Source: Paracoccus marcusii (GTDB taxonomy: Bacteria > Pseudomonadota > Alphaproteobacteria > Rhodobacterales > Rhodobacteraceae). Taken from it: a stretch of 33,537 bases of DNA. The stretch is from positions 1 through 33,537 of the forward strand of contig NZ_VDDD01000024.1 of assembly GCF_006151785.1 (NCBI RefSeq), in the 5' to 3' direction. The number at the start of each line of letters is the position of its first letter. Position 1 is the stretch's first letter. Positions 15,934 through 24,007 of the stretch are shown here, piece after piece. The translations under genes were made by a program, and so were the position numbers. Under the pieces are notes generated by a model. It saw only the letters and a list, made by a program, of their open reading frames with translations. It was not told the origin of the DNA and ran no database searches.

Positions 15934-17340
15934 ATGCGCTACAGCCGAGACCTGACCGGATATGGCCGGACCACCCCCAATCCCCGCTGGCCGGGCGGTG
16001 CCCGCATCGCGGTCCAGATCGTCCTCAACTATGAGGAAGGCGGAGAGAACAGCATCGAGCATGGCGATCCCGCCTCGGAGGCGTTCCTGTCCGAGATCAT
16101 CGGCGCCCAGCCCTGGCCCGGCCAGCGGCACTGGAACATGGAATCGATCTATGACTATGGCGCGCGGTCGGGCTTCTGGCGGATGCACCGCATGCTTTGC
16201 GACCTGCCGATCACCGTCTATGGCGTCGCCACCGCGCTGGAGCGCAGCCCCGAACAGGTTGCCGCCATGCAGGAGGCCGGGTGGGAGATCGCGACCCATG
16301 GCCTGAAATGGATCGACTATCGCAACGTCCCGCGCGAGGTCGAGGCCGACCACATCGCCCAGGCCGTGGCCCTGCACACCGCCATCACCGGCGAACGCCC
16401 GCACGGTTTCTATCAGGGGCGCACGTCGATGAACACGGTGGCCTTGGGCTGCGAGGAAGGCGGGTTCGCCTATCTGGCCGACACCATCGCGGACGAACTG
16501 CCCTATTGGCACGTCCACAACGACCGGCCGCAGCTGATGGTGCCCTATACGATGGACGCCAATGACATGCGCTTTTCCAGCGGTCAGGGGTTCGGCACGG
16601 GAACTGATTTCTTCGACTATCTGCGCGACAGCTTCGACATCCTCTATGCCGAAGGGGCCGCCGGCGCGCCCAAGATGATGTCCATCGGCCTGCACTGCCG
16701 CCTGGCTGGGCGCCCCGGTCGGGCGATGGCGATCCAGCGGTTCCTGGAGCACGCCCGCAGCCATGAGGGCGTCTGGTTCGCCAGCCGCCTGGACATCGCC
16801 CGCCATTGGACGGCCGAACATCCGTTCCAGCGCCGCACGCGCCCGTCGCAGATGGACCGCGCCGCCTTTGTCGCACGGTTCGGCGGCGTCTATGAACATT
16901 CGCCCTTCATCGCCGAACGCGTCTGGGATGCCGAGATGGGTGCCGTCCACGACACGCCCGGCGGCCTTGCCGGACGCATGGCACAGATGTTCCGCGCGTC
17001 AGGCGACGACGAACGACTGGGCGTGCTGCGGGCCCACCCCGATCTGGCGGGCAAGCTGGCGCAGGCCAAGCGTCTGACCGCCGACAGCACCGCCGAACAG
17101 GCCAGCGCCGGTCTGGACGCGCTGACCGATGCGGAACGGGCCGAATTCACACGCCTGAACGACGCCTATGTCGCCAAGCACGGCTTTCCGTTCATCATCG
17201 CGGTTCGTGACCACGACAAGGCGGGCATCCTGTCCGCCATGCAGGCCCGCGTCGACAACGACACCGCCACCGAACGCGCCACAGCCGAGGCGCAGGTCAC
17301 CCGCATCGCCACCCTTCGCCTGAAAGAGATCCTGAAATGA
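15934..17340 (+). CDS. puuE: Bifunctional allantoinase PuuE / OHCU decarboxylase UraD
   Basis: A 468-residue fusion of two purine enzymes. Residues 1 to about 300 are the PuuE-type allantoinase, a polysaccharide-deacetylase-fold enzyme that hydrolyses allantoin to allantoate (YGRTTPNPRWPGGARIAVQ, NYEEGGENSI, GWEIATHGLKW, MMSIGLHCRL). Residues about 305-468 are OHCU decarboxylase, which makes S-allantoin from OHCU (RAAFVARFGGVYEHSPFIAE, LRAHPDLAGKLA with the catalytic histidine, HGFPFIIAV). The linker is only about 10 residues. The start has a GGGGAGAGAG ribosome site 1-5 bases upstream. It overlaps allE by 4 bases. The fusion joins two non-adjacent activities only by passing through free or channelled allantoin; UraH, which makes the UraD substrate, is encoded in the separate puuD operon. 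Confidence 0.95.
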   Translation: MRYSRDLTGYGRTTPNPRWPGGARIAVQIVLNYEEGGENSIEHGDPASEAFLSEIIGAQPWPGQRHWNMESIYDYGARSGFWRMHRMLCDLPITVYGVATALERSPEQVAAMQEAGWEIATHGLKWIDYRNVPREVEADHIAQAVALHTAITGERPHGFYQGRTSMNTVALGCEEGGFAYLADTIADELPYWHVHNDRPQLMVPYTMDANDMRFSSGQGFGTGTDFFDYLRDSFDILYAEGAAGAPKMMSIGLHCRLAGRPGRAMAIQRFLEHARSHEGVWFASRLDIARHWTAEHPFQRRTRPSQMDRAAFVARFGGVYEHSPFIAERVWDAEMGAVHDTPGGLAGRMAQMFRASGDDERLGVLRAHPDLAGKLAQAKRLTADSTAEQASAGLDALTDAERAEFTRLNDAYVAKHGFPFIIAVRDHDKAGILSAMQARVDNDTATERATAEAQVTRIATLRLKEILK

Positions 17341-18236
17341 CCCAGACCGGCCCCGCGGGCGCCCCCACCGGCGACATCGCCCAGCTTCCCACCGATGATG
17401 CCACCGCGCCGCGCATCCGCTATGCCGGCCCCGTGGCGGGCCTGCCGCCCCAGACGGGGATGACCACCGACACCGCCATCTTCACCGAGGCCTATGCCGT
17501 TATCCCCCGCACCGTGATGCGCGACATCGTCACCAGCTATCTGCCCGGCTGGCAGGGGATGCGGTTCTGGATGTTGGCCCGCCCGCTGACCGGATTTGCG
17601 GAAACCTTCAGCCAGTACATCGTCGAACTGGCCGAAGGCGGCGGCAGCGACACGCCTGACGACGACCCCGAGGTCCAGCACGCGATCTTCGTCACCGGCG
17701 GCGACATGCAGGTCGTGATCGACGGGACCGAGCATTTGCTGTCGCCGGGCGGCTTTGCCTATATCCCGGCTGGCACGCCGTGGCGGGTCCGGAACCGCAC
17801 CGCAGGCCCCGCGGGCTTTCACTGGTGGCGCAAGCGCTGGCAGCCCTTTGCCGGCACGGACAAGCCCGACCCTATCGTGGTGCAGGAACAAGACATCGCC
17901 CCGTCCATGATGCCCGACACGGACGGGGCATGGGGCACCACGCGCTTCATGGACCCGGCCGATCTGCGCCATGACATGCACATCACTGTCGTGACGTTCA
18001 AACCCGGCGGCTCGATCCCCTTCGCGGAAACGCACGTGATGGAACACGGCCTGTTCGTGCTGGAAGGAAAGGCCGTCTATCGCCTGAACCGGGACTGGGT
18101 CGAGGTAGGTCCGGGCGATTACATGTGGCTGCGCGCCTTCTGCCCGCAAGCCTGCTACGCCGGCGGTCCGGGGCCGTTCCGCTATCTGCTGTACAAGGAC
18201 GTGAACCGACACGCGACGCTGTGGCCGAACCGCTAA
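17337..18236 (+). CDS. allE: (S)-ureidoglycine aminohydrolase
   Basis: Hydrolyses (S)-ureidoglycine, formed by allantoate amidohydrolase, to (S)-ureidoglycolate and ammonia. The 299-residue protein is a bicupin: first cupin around residues 85-160 (HAIFVTGGDMQVVIDG, PGGFAYIPAGTPWRV) and second around 215-290 (PGGSIPFAETHVMEHGLFV, VGPGDYMWLRAFCPQACY). The Mn ligands are visible in the second cupin as E231, H233, H237 and Q271, the same spacing as E235, H237, H241 and Q275 of the plant enzyme. The start overlaps the puuE stop as ATGA. The enzyme making its substrate (AllC) is not in this window. Confidence 0.93.
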   Translation: MTQTGPAGAPTGDIAQLPTDDATAPRIRYAGPVAGLPPQTGMTTDTAIFTEAYAVIPRTVMRDIVTSYLPGWQGMRFWMLARPLTGFAETFSQYIVELAEGGGSDTPDDDPEVQHAIFVTGGDMQVVIDGTEHLLSPGGFAYIPAGTPWRVRNRTAGPAGFHWWRKRWQPFAGTDKPDPIVVQEQDIAPSMMPDTDGAWGTTRFMDPADLRHDMHITVVTFKPGGSIPFAETHVMEHGLFVLEGKAVYRLNRDWVEVGPGDYMWLRAFCPQACYAGGPGPFRYLLYKDVNRHATLWPNR

Positions 18237-18242
18237 TTCGCC

Positions 18243-18275
18243 GGGGCCGCGATCACTTCAGCGGATCGTGGCCCC
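18243..18275. terminator. Stem-loop between convergent allE and DUF3140 genes
   Basis: GGGGCCGCGATC (18243-18254) pairs with GATCGTGGCCCC (18264-18275) over 12 positions with one G-T wobble and a 9-base loop. It overlaps the last codons of the DUF3140 gene and starts 6 bases after the allE stop, so it could terminate allE transcription from the plus strand. There is no T-run on either side, so the call is tentative. Confidence 0.4.
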
Positions 18276-18582
18276 AGTTCATCAGGGAATAGCGCCAGTC
18301 GCTGTGTTCCTTGTCCTTTTCGGGGCCACCCTGTGCCAAGTGGCGCTTGATGTAGCCCGCGACCTTGGCCATGTGCGACCAGTCGTCGTCGGTCAGGTCG
18401 GCCTTCTTCTTGTCCTTGATGCGCAGGATGTGGCGGCCTGACTTGTGGCCGGTGCTTTCGCCCTGCCCGCCGGTGTCGCCCACCGACTTGCTGTCGTCAG
18501 TGTCCAGCCAATCCTTCAGCTGGGACGGCGTCATGTTCACCAGCTTCTGCCAGTCGTCCCAAACCTGTTCATGCGATGCCAT
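18253..18582 (-). CDS. DUF3140 domain-containing protein
   Basis: A 109-residue, highly charged protein of unknown function that matches the DUF3140 family in length and layout: an N-terminal WxDWQKLVNMTPSQLKDWLDT stretch, a central HKSGRHILRI, and the ending WRYSLMNWGHDPLK. Such proteins occur across bacteria, often beside unrelated genes, and are thought to bind nucleic acid, though this is not established. The ATG is preceded by a strong AGGAGG ribosome site 6 bases upstream, so expression may be high. It is convergent with allE and divergent from the membrane acyltransferase-like gene. Confidence 0.88.
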   Translation of the reverse strand: MASHEQVWDDWQKLVNMTPSQLKDWLDTDDSKSVGDTGGQGESTGHKSGRHILRIKDKKKADLTDDDWSHMAKVAGYIKRHLAQGGPEKDKEHSDWRYSLMNWGHDPLK

Positions 18583-18663
18583 TGAATCCTCCTGCGATCG
18601 GCGGAAAAACTCTTGGCGCCAATGCGCGGTTCCAATCGGGCGGCATTCTGCTATGACCCCGCG

Positions 18664-18678
18664 TTGCACAGAATGCAA
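18664..18678. repeat. Inverted repeat upstream of the acyltransferase-like gene
   Basis: TTGCA (18664-18668) and TGCAA (18674-18678) with a 5-base spacer lie about 20 bases before the ATG at 18699 in a short AT-richer stretch. It may be an operator or part of the promoter. Arms are short, so chance is possible. Confidence 0.25.
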
Positions 18679-18698
18679 ATTATTAACGTGGTAAACAG

Positions 18699-19895
18699 AT
18701 GCGGATCATTGGCCTTGATGCGGCGCGAAGCCTGGCGATCGTGCTGGCGATGTCGTCGCATGTCTTTGCGGATGTGGGCCTTTACGCCCACATGTCCGAA
18801 CCGCTGACCCGCGTTGCGGGATTTGCCTTCCAGATCGCCACACCGACCTTCATCCTGCTGTTCGGCACGATGCTGGAGGTGGTCTATCGCCCACGCTGGA
18901 CCACGCGTCAGGCGCGCCATGGGGTTGCCATGCGGCTTCTGTCGCGGGCGTTCCAGTGCTGGGTTCTCTATGCGCTGACGATCCTGACATTGACCTTGAC
19001 CGATGACGGCTACTCGGTGCCCTACAGCACCGCGACGATCCTGTTCATGGGAAATTCACCCTATACGGAAATTCTGAAGTTCTATGCCATCGTCCTCGCC
19101 ATTGCGCCGATCCTGTTGTGGATCCGGGCGCGGACCGGGCTGCTGCCGCTGGCGGTCGCCGCGCTGGCTTGTCACGCGGCGTGGCCCCTGCTCAGCGGCC
19201 TTCCGGACGTCCAGAACGATCTGGGCGCGCCCACCCCCGTGGCCAGCCTCGTGCAGTTTCTGACCGGTTTCGGCGACCTGCCGCTTGCAGGTCCGTCCGT
19301 GCTGCACGGACTGACGCTGGTCATCGCCGGACAATGCCTGGGCCGCTATCTGACCGGCCGGTCGCCGGCGGGATCGACAGACCCCTTGGCCGATCCGGGC
19401 TTTGGCCGCCGGGTGCGTGCGCTGCTGGTCGGGGGCGCGGGGGTCGCGCTGATCGGCGGGCTGTTCGTCAGCGTCGACGTGATCGACGGCTTGGCGGATG
19501 GCAGCCTGCGCCGGGACAGCAATCCGCTCTATTTCGCAACTGGCATCCTGTCGGCCACGCTGATGACGCTGTTCTTCGTCTGGATGATCGACATCCGAAA
19601 AGTCGGAAGCATCGGGGCATGGTCCCAAGCCACCTTCTTTGGCCGCACCAGCATGTTCACCTTCGCCTGGGGCAATGTCCTGCTGTATCTGGTCGCCCCC
19701 CAGCCCACCGACGTGACCGGGGCAGTGGGATGGACCGCCGCCCTGCTGGCCGCGCTATGCGTGATGAGCCTTGGTTTCGACCGCGCCGCGCGCCGCTCGA
19801 CGACGGTGGCGACCACGCTGACGCGGCTCAGATGGCCCGCCGACTGGCTGGCCGAACGGCTGCTATGGGGGATGGGCCGACTGCGCGCGGCCTAG
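18699..19895 (+). CDS. Integral-membrane acyltransferase-like protein
   Basis: A 398-residue polytopic membrane protein with about ten hydrophobic segments. The N-terminus IIGLDAARSLAIVLAMSSH resembles the first segment of acyltransferase-3/OpgC-type proteins, where the conserved D-R and the following histidine act in acyl transfer to extracytoplasmic sugars. Other family-like parts are ILKFYAIVLAIAPILLWIRA and FGRTSMFTFAWGNVLLYL. The substrate is unknown and the assignment rests on overall pattern, so a membrane protein of unknown function is the safe reading. It has no clear ribosome site. It is divergent from the DUF3140 gene and ends 1 base before the convergent DMT transporter gene. Confidence 0.7.
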   Translation: MRIIGLDAARSLAIVLAMSSHVFADVGLYAHMSEPLTRVAGFAFQIATPTFILLFGTMLEVVYRPRWTTRQARHGVAMRLLSRAFQCWVLYALTILTLTLTDDGYSVPYSTATILFMGNSPYTEILKFYAIVLAIAPILLWIRARTGLLPLAVAALACHAAWPLLSGLPDVQNDLGAPTPVASLVQFLTGFGDLPLAGPSVLHGLTLVIAGQCLGRYLTGRSPAGSTDPLADPGFGRRVRALLVGGAGVALIGGLFVSVDVIDGLADGSLRRDSNPLYFATGILSATLMTLFFVWMIDIRKVGSIGAWSQATFFGRTSMFTFAWGNVLLYLVAPQPTDVTGAVGWTAALLAALCVMSLGFDRAARRSTTVATTLTRLRWPADWLAERLLWGMGRLRAA

Positions 19896-19896
19896 C

Positions 19897-20805
19897 TCAA
19901 ACCTTGGTGGCGCTGACCGGTGGCGTGACGGTGCGGGCGCGGATGCGCGCCTCGCGCCAGGTGATATAGCTGATCGCCCCGATCATCAGACCGCCGCCCA
20001 GGATCACCCACGGGTCCAGCGGCTCATGAAAGACCAGCACGCCGACCAGGCTGGCCCAGATCAGCTGCAGGAACGTCACCGGCTGCGTGACCGTCAGCGG
20101 CGCCGCCGCAAAGGCCCGCGTCATCGTGTAATGGCCAAGCGTCGCAAAGACCGCGACCAGCGCCAGCCAGCCCAGCTGGCCCATCGTCGGCGGCACCCAC
20201 TGCGCGATGGCCAGCGGTGCCAGACCGACCGATACCGTCAGCGACATCATCGCCACGACCACCGCCGCGGGCACGCGATCCGACAGCTGCTTCGCGATCA
20301 GATAGGACAGACCGAAGGCGACAGCGGCCAGAACCTGGCTCAGATGCCCGGGGTCCAGCTCCCGCAACCCCGGCCGCAGTACGACCAGCGCGCCCATAAG
20401 CGCCACCGCCACCGCCGCGATCCGCCGCGAGGCCAGCTTTTCACCCAAAAACAGCGCGGCGCAGATCGTCACGATGATGGGGTTCAGAAAGCCGATGGCC
20501 GTCACCTCGGCCACGGTGATGCGCGACATCGCATAGAACCAAGCGACCACCGCCACCACGTGCAGCGCCCCACGCAGCGCGAACAGCCCCCAGATCCCCC
20601 GCGAAAACCCGCCCCGCAAGGCGCTGGTGATGACCGGGGCCAGAAACACCAATCCGAACAGAAAGCGGATGAACGCCGCCTGTGCCGCGGGCAGCGCGCC
20701 GTCCAGCCCGCGCACGATGGTGTTGACCGCGACAAAGCACAGCCCTGTCGCCAGCATCCATCCGATGCCGATCAGGTCGCGGCGTGTCTCGCTTTGCATC
20801 TGCAT
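19897..20805 (-). CDS. DMT-family (EamA) transporter
   Basis: A 302-residue drug/metabolite-superfamily exporter with ten predicted membrane helices in two EamA repeats. Repeat one covers about residues 10-140 (AAQAAFIRFLFGLVFLAP, GFLNPIIVTICAALFLGEKL) and repeat two about 150-285 (YTMTRAFAAAPLTVTQPVTF, LVGVLVFHEPLDPW). The substrate is unknown. Start choice is uncertain: ATG at 20805 gives MQMQSE, ATG at 20799 gives MQSE, and a TTG at 20814 has the best-spaced AAAGG ribosome site. It lies downstream of yebC on the same strand but behind a probable terminator, so it is likely transcribed on its own. Confidence 0.88.
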   Translation of the reverse strand: MQMQSETRRDLIGIGWMLATGLCFVAVNTIVRGLDGALPAAQAAFIRFLFGLVFLAPVITSALRGGFSRGIWGLFALRGALHVVAVVAWFYAMSRITVAEVTAIGFLNPIIVTICAALFLGEKLASRRIAAVAVALMGALVVLRPGLRELDPGHLSQVLAAVAFGLSYLIAKQLSDRVPAAVVVAMMSLTVSVGLAPLAIAQWVPPTMGQLGWLALVAVFATLGHYTMTRAFAAAPLTVTQPVTFLQLIWASLVGVLVFHEPLDPWVILGGGLMIGAISYITWREARIRARTVTPPVSATKV

Positions 20806-20856
20806 GATCTGCAATTGCCGCCTTTCCCGGCGGCGCGCAAGGCGCAAAACGCAAGA

Positions 20857-20883
20857 CGGGCCGCCCCCGATGGGAACGGCCCG
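20857..20883 (-). terminator. Probable terminator of yebC
   Basis: CGGGCCG (20857-20863) pairs with CGGCCCG (20877-20883); the stem continues inward through CCCCC and GGGAA on the plus strand, which on the minus-strand RNA pair as two G-U and three G-C, leaving a GAT/ATC loop. The minus-strand RNA then reads TCTTGCGTTTT, a short T-rich tail. It lies 20 bases past the yebC stop. Confidence 0.6.
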
Positions 20884-20902
20884 CCCGCGCGATCGACGGC
20901 GA

Positions 20903-21646
20903 TTACAGTTGCGCCGCGATCTCTTCCGAGATGTCGAAATTGCCGGTGACGGTCTGGACGTCGTCGTCATCCTCCAGCGTGTCGATCAGGCGCATCAGCT
21001 TTTGCGCGGTCTCAAGGTCGGTGACCTCGGTGGGCGCCTGCGGCTTCCAGATCAGCTTGGCGGTGTCGGATTCGCCCAAGGACGCCTCCAATGCGCTGGA
21101 CACCTCGTTCAGCGCGGTGTCGGCGCAATAGATCCAGTGGCCCTCCTCGTCGGATTCGACGTCGTCGGCCCCGGCCTCCAGCGCGGCCAGCATGACCGTA
21201 TCGGCATCGCCAGCGGATGCGGGATAGACGATCTCTCCGACCCGGTCGAACATGAAGCTGACCGAACCGGTCTGGCCCATGTCGCCGCCCGACTTGGTGA
21301 AATAGCTGCGCACGTTCGACGCGGTGCGGTTGCGGTTGTCCGTCATCGCCTCGACCACCAGCGCGATCCCGTTCGGGCCGTAACCCTCATAGCGGATCTC
21401 GTCATAGGTCTCGGCGTCGCCGCCCTGCGATTTCTTGATGGCGCGGTCGATCACGTCCTTGGGGACGGATTTCGACTTGGCCTCCTTGACGGCCAGGCGC
21501 AGGCGCGGGTTCTTTTCAGGATCGGGGTCGCCCATCTTGGCGGCCACGGTGATCTCTTTCGCCAGCTTGGAGAACAGCTTGGACCGCAGCTTGTCCTGCC
21601 GGCCCTTGCGGTGCTGGATGTTGGCCCATTTGGAATGCCCTGCCAT
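20903..21646 (-). CDS. yebC: YebC/PmpR-family regulatory or translation-associated protein
   Basis: A 247-residue YebC-family protein of normal length. The N-terminus [19 protein letters not shown] is the family hallmark, followed by [20 protein letters not shown] and FMFDRVGEI, and an acidic C-terminal half. Members were described as DNA-binding regulators (PmpR); more recent work points to a role in translation of proline-rich stretches. Which applies here is not visible. The ATG has an AAGGA ribosome site about 10 bases upstream. It is single-gene in layout, with its own terminator downstream. Confidence 0.97.
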   Translation of the reverse strand: MAGHSKWANIQHRKGRQDKLRSKLFSKLAKEITVAAKMGDPDPEKNPRLRLAVKEAKSKSVPKDVIDRAIKKSQGGDAETYDEIRYEGYGPNGIALVVEAMTDNRNRTASNVRSYFTKSGGDMGQTGSVSFMFDRVGEIVYPASAGDADTVMLAALEAGADDVESDEEGHWIYCADTALNEVSSALEASLGESDTAKLIWKPQAPTEVTDLETAQKLMRLIDTLEDDDDVQTVTGNFDISEEIAAQL

Positions 21647-21722
21647 GTCGGGTCGTCCTTCGTGCGGAAACTGGAATATGGCCCGCTTCTAGTCCAGCGG
21701 GCACCCCCATCGCAATGCGAAA

Positions 21723-21742
21723 CGCGGCCCCAGGGGGCCGCG
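21723..21742 (-). terminator. Probable terminator of the DUF1127 gene
   Basis: CGCGGCCC (21723-21730) and GGGCCGCG (21735-21742) form a perfect 8-base-pair stem with a 4-base loop, 28 bases past the DUF1127 stop. The minus-strand RNA continues TTTCGC, a short T-run. Confidence 0.55.
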
Positions 21743-21770
21743 CGGTGGTCGTCCGGTGATCGGGCGCGCC

Positions 21771-21998
21771 TTACAGCGCGGCGGAACCGCCCAGGATGCG
21801 GCGGACTTCGCCGTCGCGGGTCAGGCCCTTGGCGGACAGTTCGGCATCCGACATCTGGCTCAGGCGGTTCAGCGCGCGCATCTGCGGGCTTGCCTCGGCC
21901 AAAGCGATCATGAAGCGGCCCACGGCACGGAACGGCGCCAACAGCGAGCCGGCCGAGAAACCGGTGGATTTGTGATCGACAGAAGCGATGGTCGCCAT
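21771..21998 (-). CDS. DUF1127 domain-containing small protein
   Basis: A 75-residue protein with the short arginine-rich DUF1127 (YjiS-like) helix pair at its C-terminus: LNRLSQMSDAELSAKGLTRDGEVRRIL. In Rhodobacteraceae such proteins include the RNA-binding stress factor CcaF1, so RNA binding is plausible here; that is an inference. The start MATIASVDHK was chosen because of the AAGGAG ribosome site about 8 bases upstream; an ATG at 22022 would add eight residues. It stands alone between two hairpins: the terminator at 21723-21742 and inverted repeats upstream at 22047-22096. Confidence 0.88.
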   Translation of the reverse strand: MATIASVDHKSTGFSAGSLLAPFRAVGRFMIALAEASPQMRALNRLSQMSDAELSAKGLTRDGEVRRILGGSAAL

Positions 21999-22046
21999 GT
22001 GGAAACTCCTTGCATAGGACAAAGTCGTTTCCTCCCCTGCGCCCTA

Positions 22047-22069
22047 GATCGGGGTTTTGCCCCCCGATC
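22047..22069. repeat. 8-base inverted repeat between the SLC13 and DUF1127 genes
   Basis: GATCGGGG (22047-22054) and CCCCGATC (22062-22069) with a 7-base loop. It lies about 50 bases beyond the SLC13 stop on the minus strand and about 50 bases before the DUF1127 start. It may end the SLC13 transcript or form part of the DUF1127 leader. No T-run follows on the minus strand. Confidence 0.4.
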
Positions 22070-22079
22070 GCAACCGCCG

Positions 22080-22096
22080 ATGCTGCATGGCAGCAT
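22080..22096. repeat. 7-base inverted repeat upstream of the DUF1127 gene
   Basis: ATGCTGC (22080-22086), ATG, GCAGCAT (22090-22096): perfect arms around a 3-base centre. It follows the previous repeat by 10 bases, in the 122-base gap holding the DUF1127 promoter. Candidate operator or terminator stem. Confidence 0.35.
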
Positions 22097-22120
22097 TGCA
22101 GTCGCGGCAAACGCAAGGCG

Positions 22121-23905
22121 TCAAGGAACCAGCGGCCACAGGATGGGGATGATCAGGCACGCCACGATGCCGCAGATGATGTCCAGCGGCACGCCCACCT
22201 TGACGAAGTCAGAGAACCGATACCCCCCCGGTCCATAAACCATCATATGTGTCTGATAGCCGATGGGCGTCGCAAAGGCGACGGTTGCCGCGAACATGAC
22301 GGCCACGACATAGGGTCGTGGGTCGTGGCCAAGGGTCGTGGCCAGCGCGATGGCAATGGGCGTCAGCAGGACGGCGACCGCGTTGTTCGACAGGACCTCG
22401 GTCAGGATCAGGCCTAGGAAATAGACCGCGATCAGGGTCAGGAACGGCGGCAGGTCCATCAGGTGCGGCGCCAGGAAGTCGACGATCAGGTTTACCGTCC
22501 CCGTATGTTCCAGCGCCTCGCCCACGGCCAGCATGGCGAAGATCATCGCCATCAGGCGGCCGTCCACGAAAGAGAACGCCTCTTCGGCGTCGACGCAGCG
22601 GGTGATGAGGATCACCGCCGCCGCCAGGAAGGACAGCGCCAGGATCGGGGCGACGTTCAGGGCCGCCAGCGTCACCACGGCCAGCAGGCAGATGATCGCG
22701 ATGGGGGCGCGATTGCGCCGATAGGCCCGCGCCGAGGGGCGCGAGACGTCGACCATCTCCATGTCGGTGGCCAGGCGGCCGATATCCTCGGGCGCGCCCT
22801 CCAGCAGCAGGGTGTCGCCCACGCGCACCACCAGGTCGTCCAGCTGGCGACCGATGTTCTGGTTCCGCCGGTGCGCCGCCAGGACATAGATGCCATAGCG
22901 GCGGCGCAGGCGCAGGTCGCCAAGGCGGCGACCGATCAGATGGCAGCCCGGCGAGATCAGAACCTCGACCGTCTCGGTCGCGACCGAGCCCAGTTTGTCC
23001 AGCATCTGCAGGTTCTTGTTGTCCAGCATCTCCAGCAGGTCGGACATCTCCGACCGCAGGACGACGCGGTCGCCGGGGGCCAGCACGACCTCGGGCAGGT
23101 TGCGGCGCAGCGACGCGTCGCCCCGCAGCACGTCGATCAGGCGCACCGCGTCGCGCTTGAACAGCGCCACCTCGGTCACGGTCTGGCCGACCAGGGACGA
23201 ATCCTCGGGGATCGCGACCTCGGTGAAGTACTTCATCTCGCGGCGCGACCCCAGGAAGCCGGCCAGCGAGGTGCGTTCGGGCAGAAGCTTGCGCCCGATC
23301 AGCAGGAAATAGGCGATCCCGGCAAGGGTGATGGCGATGCCCACCGGGGCGATCTCGAAGATCGTGAAGGGCTCCATCCCGCGTTCGCGCGCCACCCCGT
23401 CGACCAGCAGGTTGGTCGAGGTGCCGATCAACGAGATCATGCCCCCCATCAACGTGAAATAGCTAAGTGGCATCAACAATTTGGACGGCGTTGTTCCAAG
23501 CCGCAGCGCCAGCTGGATGCAGATCGGGATCATCACCGCGACGACCGGCGTGTTGTTCATTACCGCCGATGCAACGATCACGAAGCCGAACAGGCTGGCC
23601 ACCGCCAGCATCGGATTGGTGTCAGCGCGGGCCGACACGATGCTGGACATCAGGTCCAGCGCCCCCGTCCGCATCAGGCCGCCCATCAGCAGGTACATGA
23701 AGGCGATCGTCCAGGGCGCGGCATTTGACAGCACCCCCGCCGCATCCTCGACCGGCAGCAGCCCCAGCACCATCATCGTCGCCGCCGAGGCGATGGCGAT
23801 GACCTCGGGCGGGTGCTTTTCGCGGATGAAGAGGACAAAGGTGATGCTGACGATGATCAGCATGGCAACGGAAGCGGTCGTGCCGGTCAGTTCAAAGCCA
23901 AGCAT
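22121..23905 (-). CDS. SLC13-family permease with TrkA-C domains
   Basis: A 594-residue divalent-anion:Na+-symporter-like (SLC13/ArsB-NhaD) membrane protein. The N-terminal half (residues 1-200) has hydrophobic segments and VIVASAVMNNTPVVAVMIP and ISLIGTSTNLLVDG; the second transport half (about 410-590) has EVLSNNAVAVLLTPIAIA and VAFATPIGYQTHMMVYGPGGY, each carrying the SNT/NNT-type motif of the family. Between them (about 210-385) lie two soluble TrkA-C (RCK_C) domains (FTEVAIPEDSSLVGQTVTE, ISPGCHLIGRRLGDLRLRR) that may bind a regulatory ligand. The substrate could be sulfate, a dicarboxylate or another anion; sequence does not decide. The start at 23905 has an AGGA ribosome site. No accessory genes are nearby. 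Confidence 0.9.
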   Translation of the reverse strand: MLGFELTGTTASVAMLIIVSITFVLFIREKHPPEVIAIASAATMMVLGLLPVEDAAGVLSNAAPWTIAFMYLLMGGLMRTGALDLMSSIVSARADTNPMLAVASLFGFVIVASAVMNNTPVVAVMIPICIQLALRLGTTPSKLLMPLSYFTLMGGMISLIGTSTNLLVDGVARERGMEPFTIFEIAPVGIAITLAGIAYFLLIGRKLLPERTSLAGFLGSRREMKYFTEVAIPEDSSLVGQTVTEVALFKRDAVRLIDVLRGDASLRRNLPEVVLAPGDRVVLRSEMSDLLEMLDNKNLQMLDKLGSVATETVEVLISPGCHLIGRRLGDLRLRRRYGIYVLAAHRRNQNIGRQLDDLVVRVGDTLLLEGAPEDIGRLATDMEMVDVSRPSARAYRRNRAPIAIICLLAVVTLAALNVAPILALSFLAAAVILITRCVDAEEAFSFVDGRLMAMIFAMLAVGEALEHTGTVNLIVDFLAPHLMDLPPFLTLIAVYFLGLILTEVLSNNAVAVLLTPIAIALATTLGHDPRPYVVAVMFAATVAFATPIGYQTHMMVYGPGGYRFSDFVKVGVPLDIICGIVACLIIPILWPLVP

Positions 23906-24007
23906 GAAGATCCTGTCTCGTCACACGGCCCGGATGCGGCCCCGACATCGGGGTGTAGAGCAGTTTTCTGCGCTGCCGCAAGCGAAAGTTGAAACGGTGC
24001 CGGTGGG

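Noticed and set aside
23940-23953. CCCCG-ACAT-CGGGG hairpin between ymdB and the SLC13 gene
   Set aside because: Short stem and no T-run on the transcribed strand, so not called a terminator.
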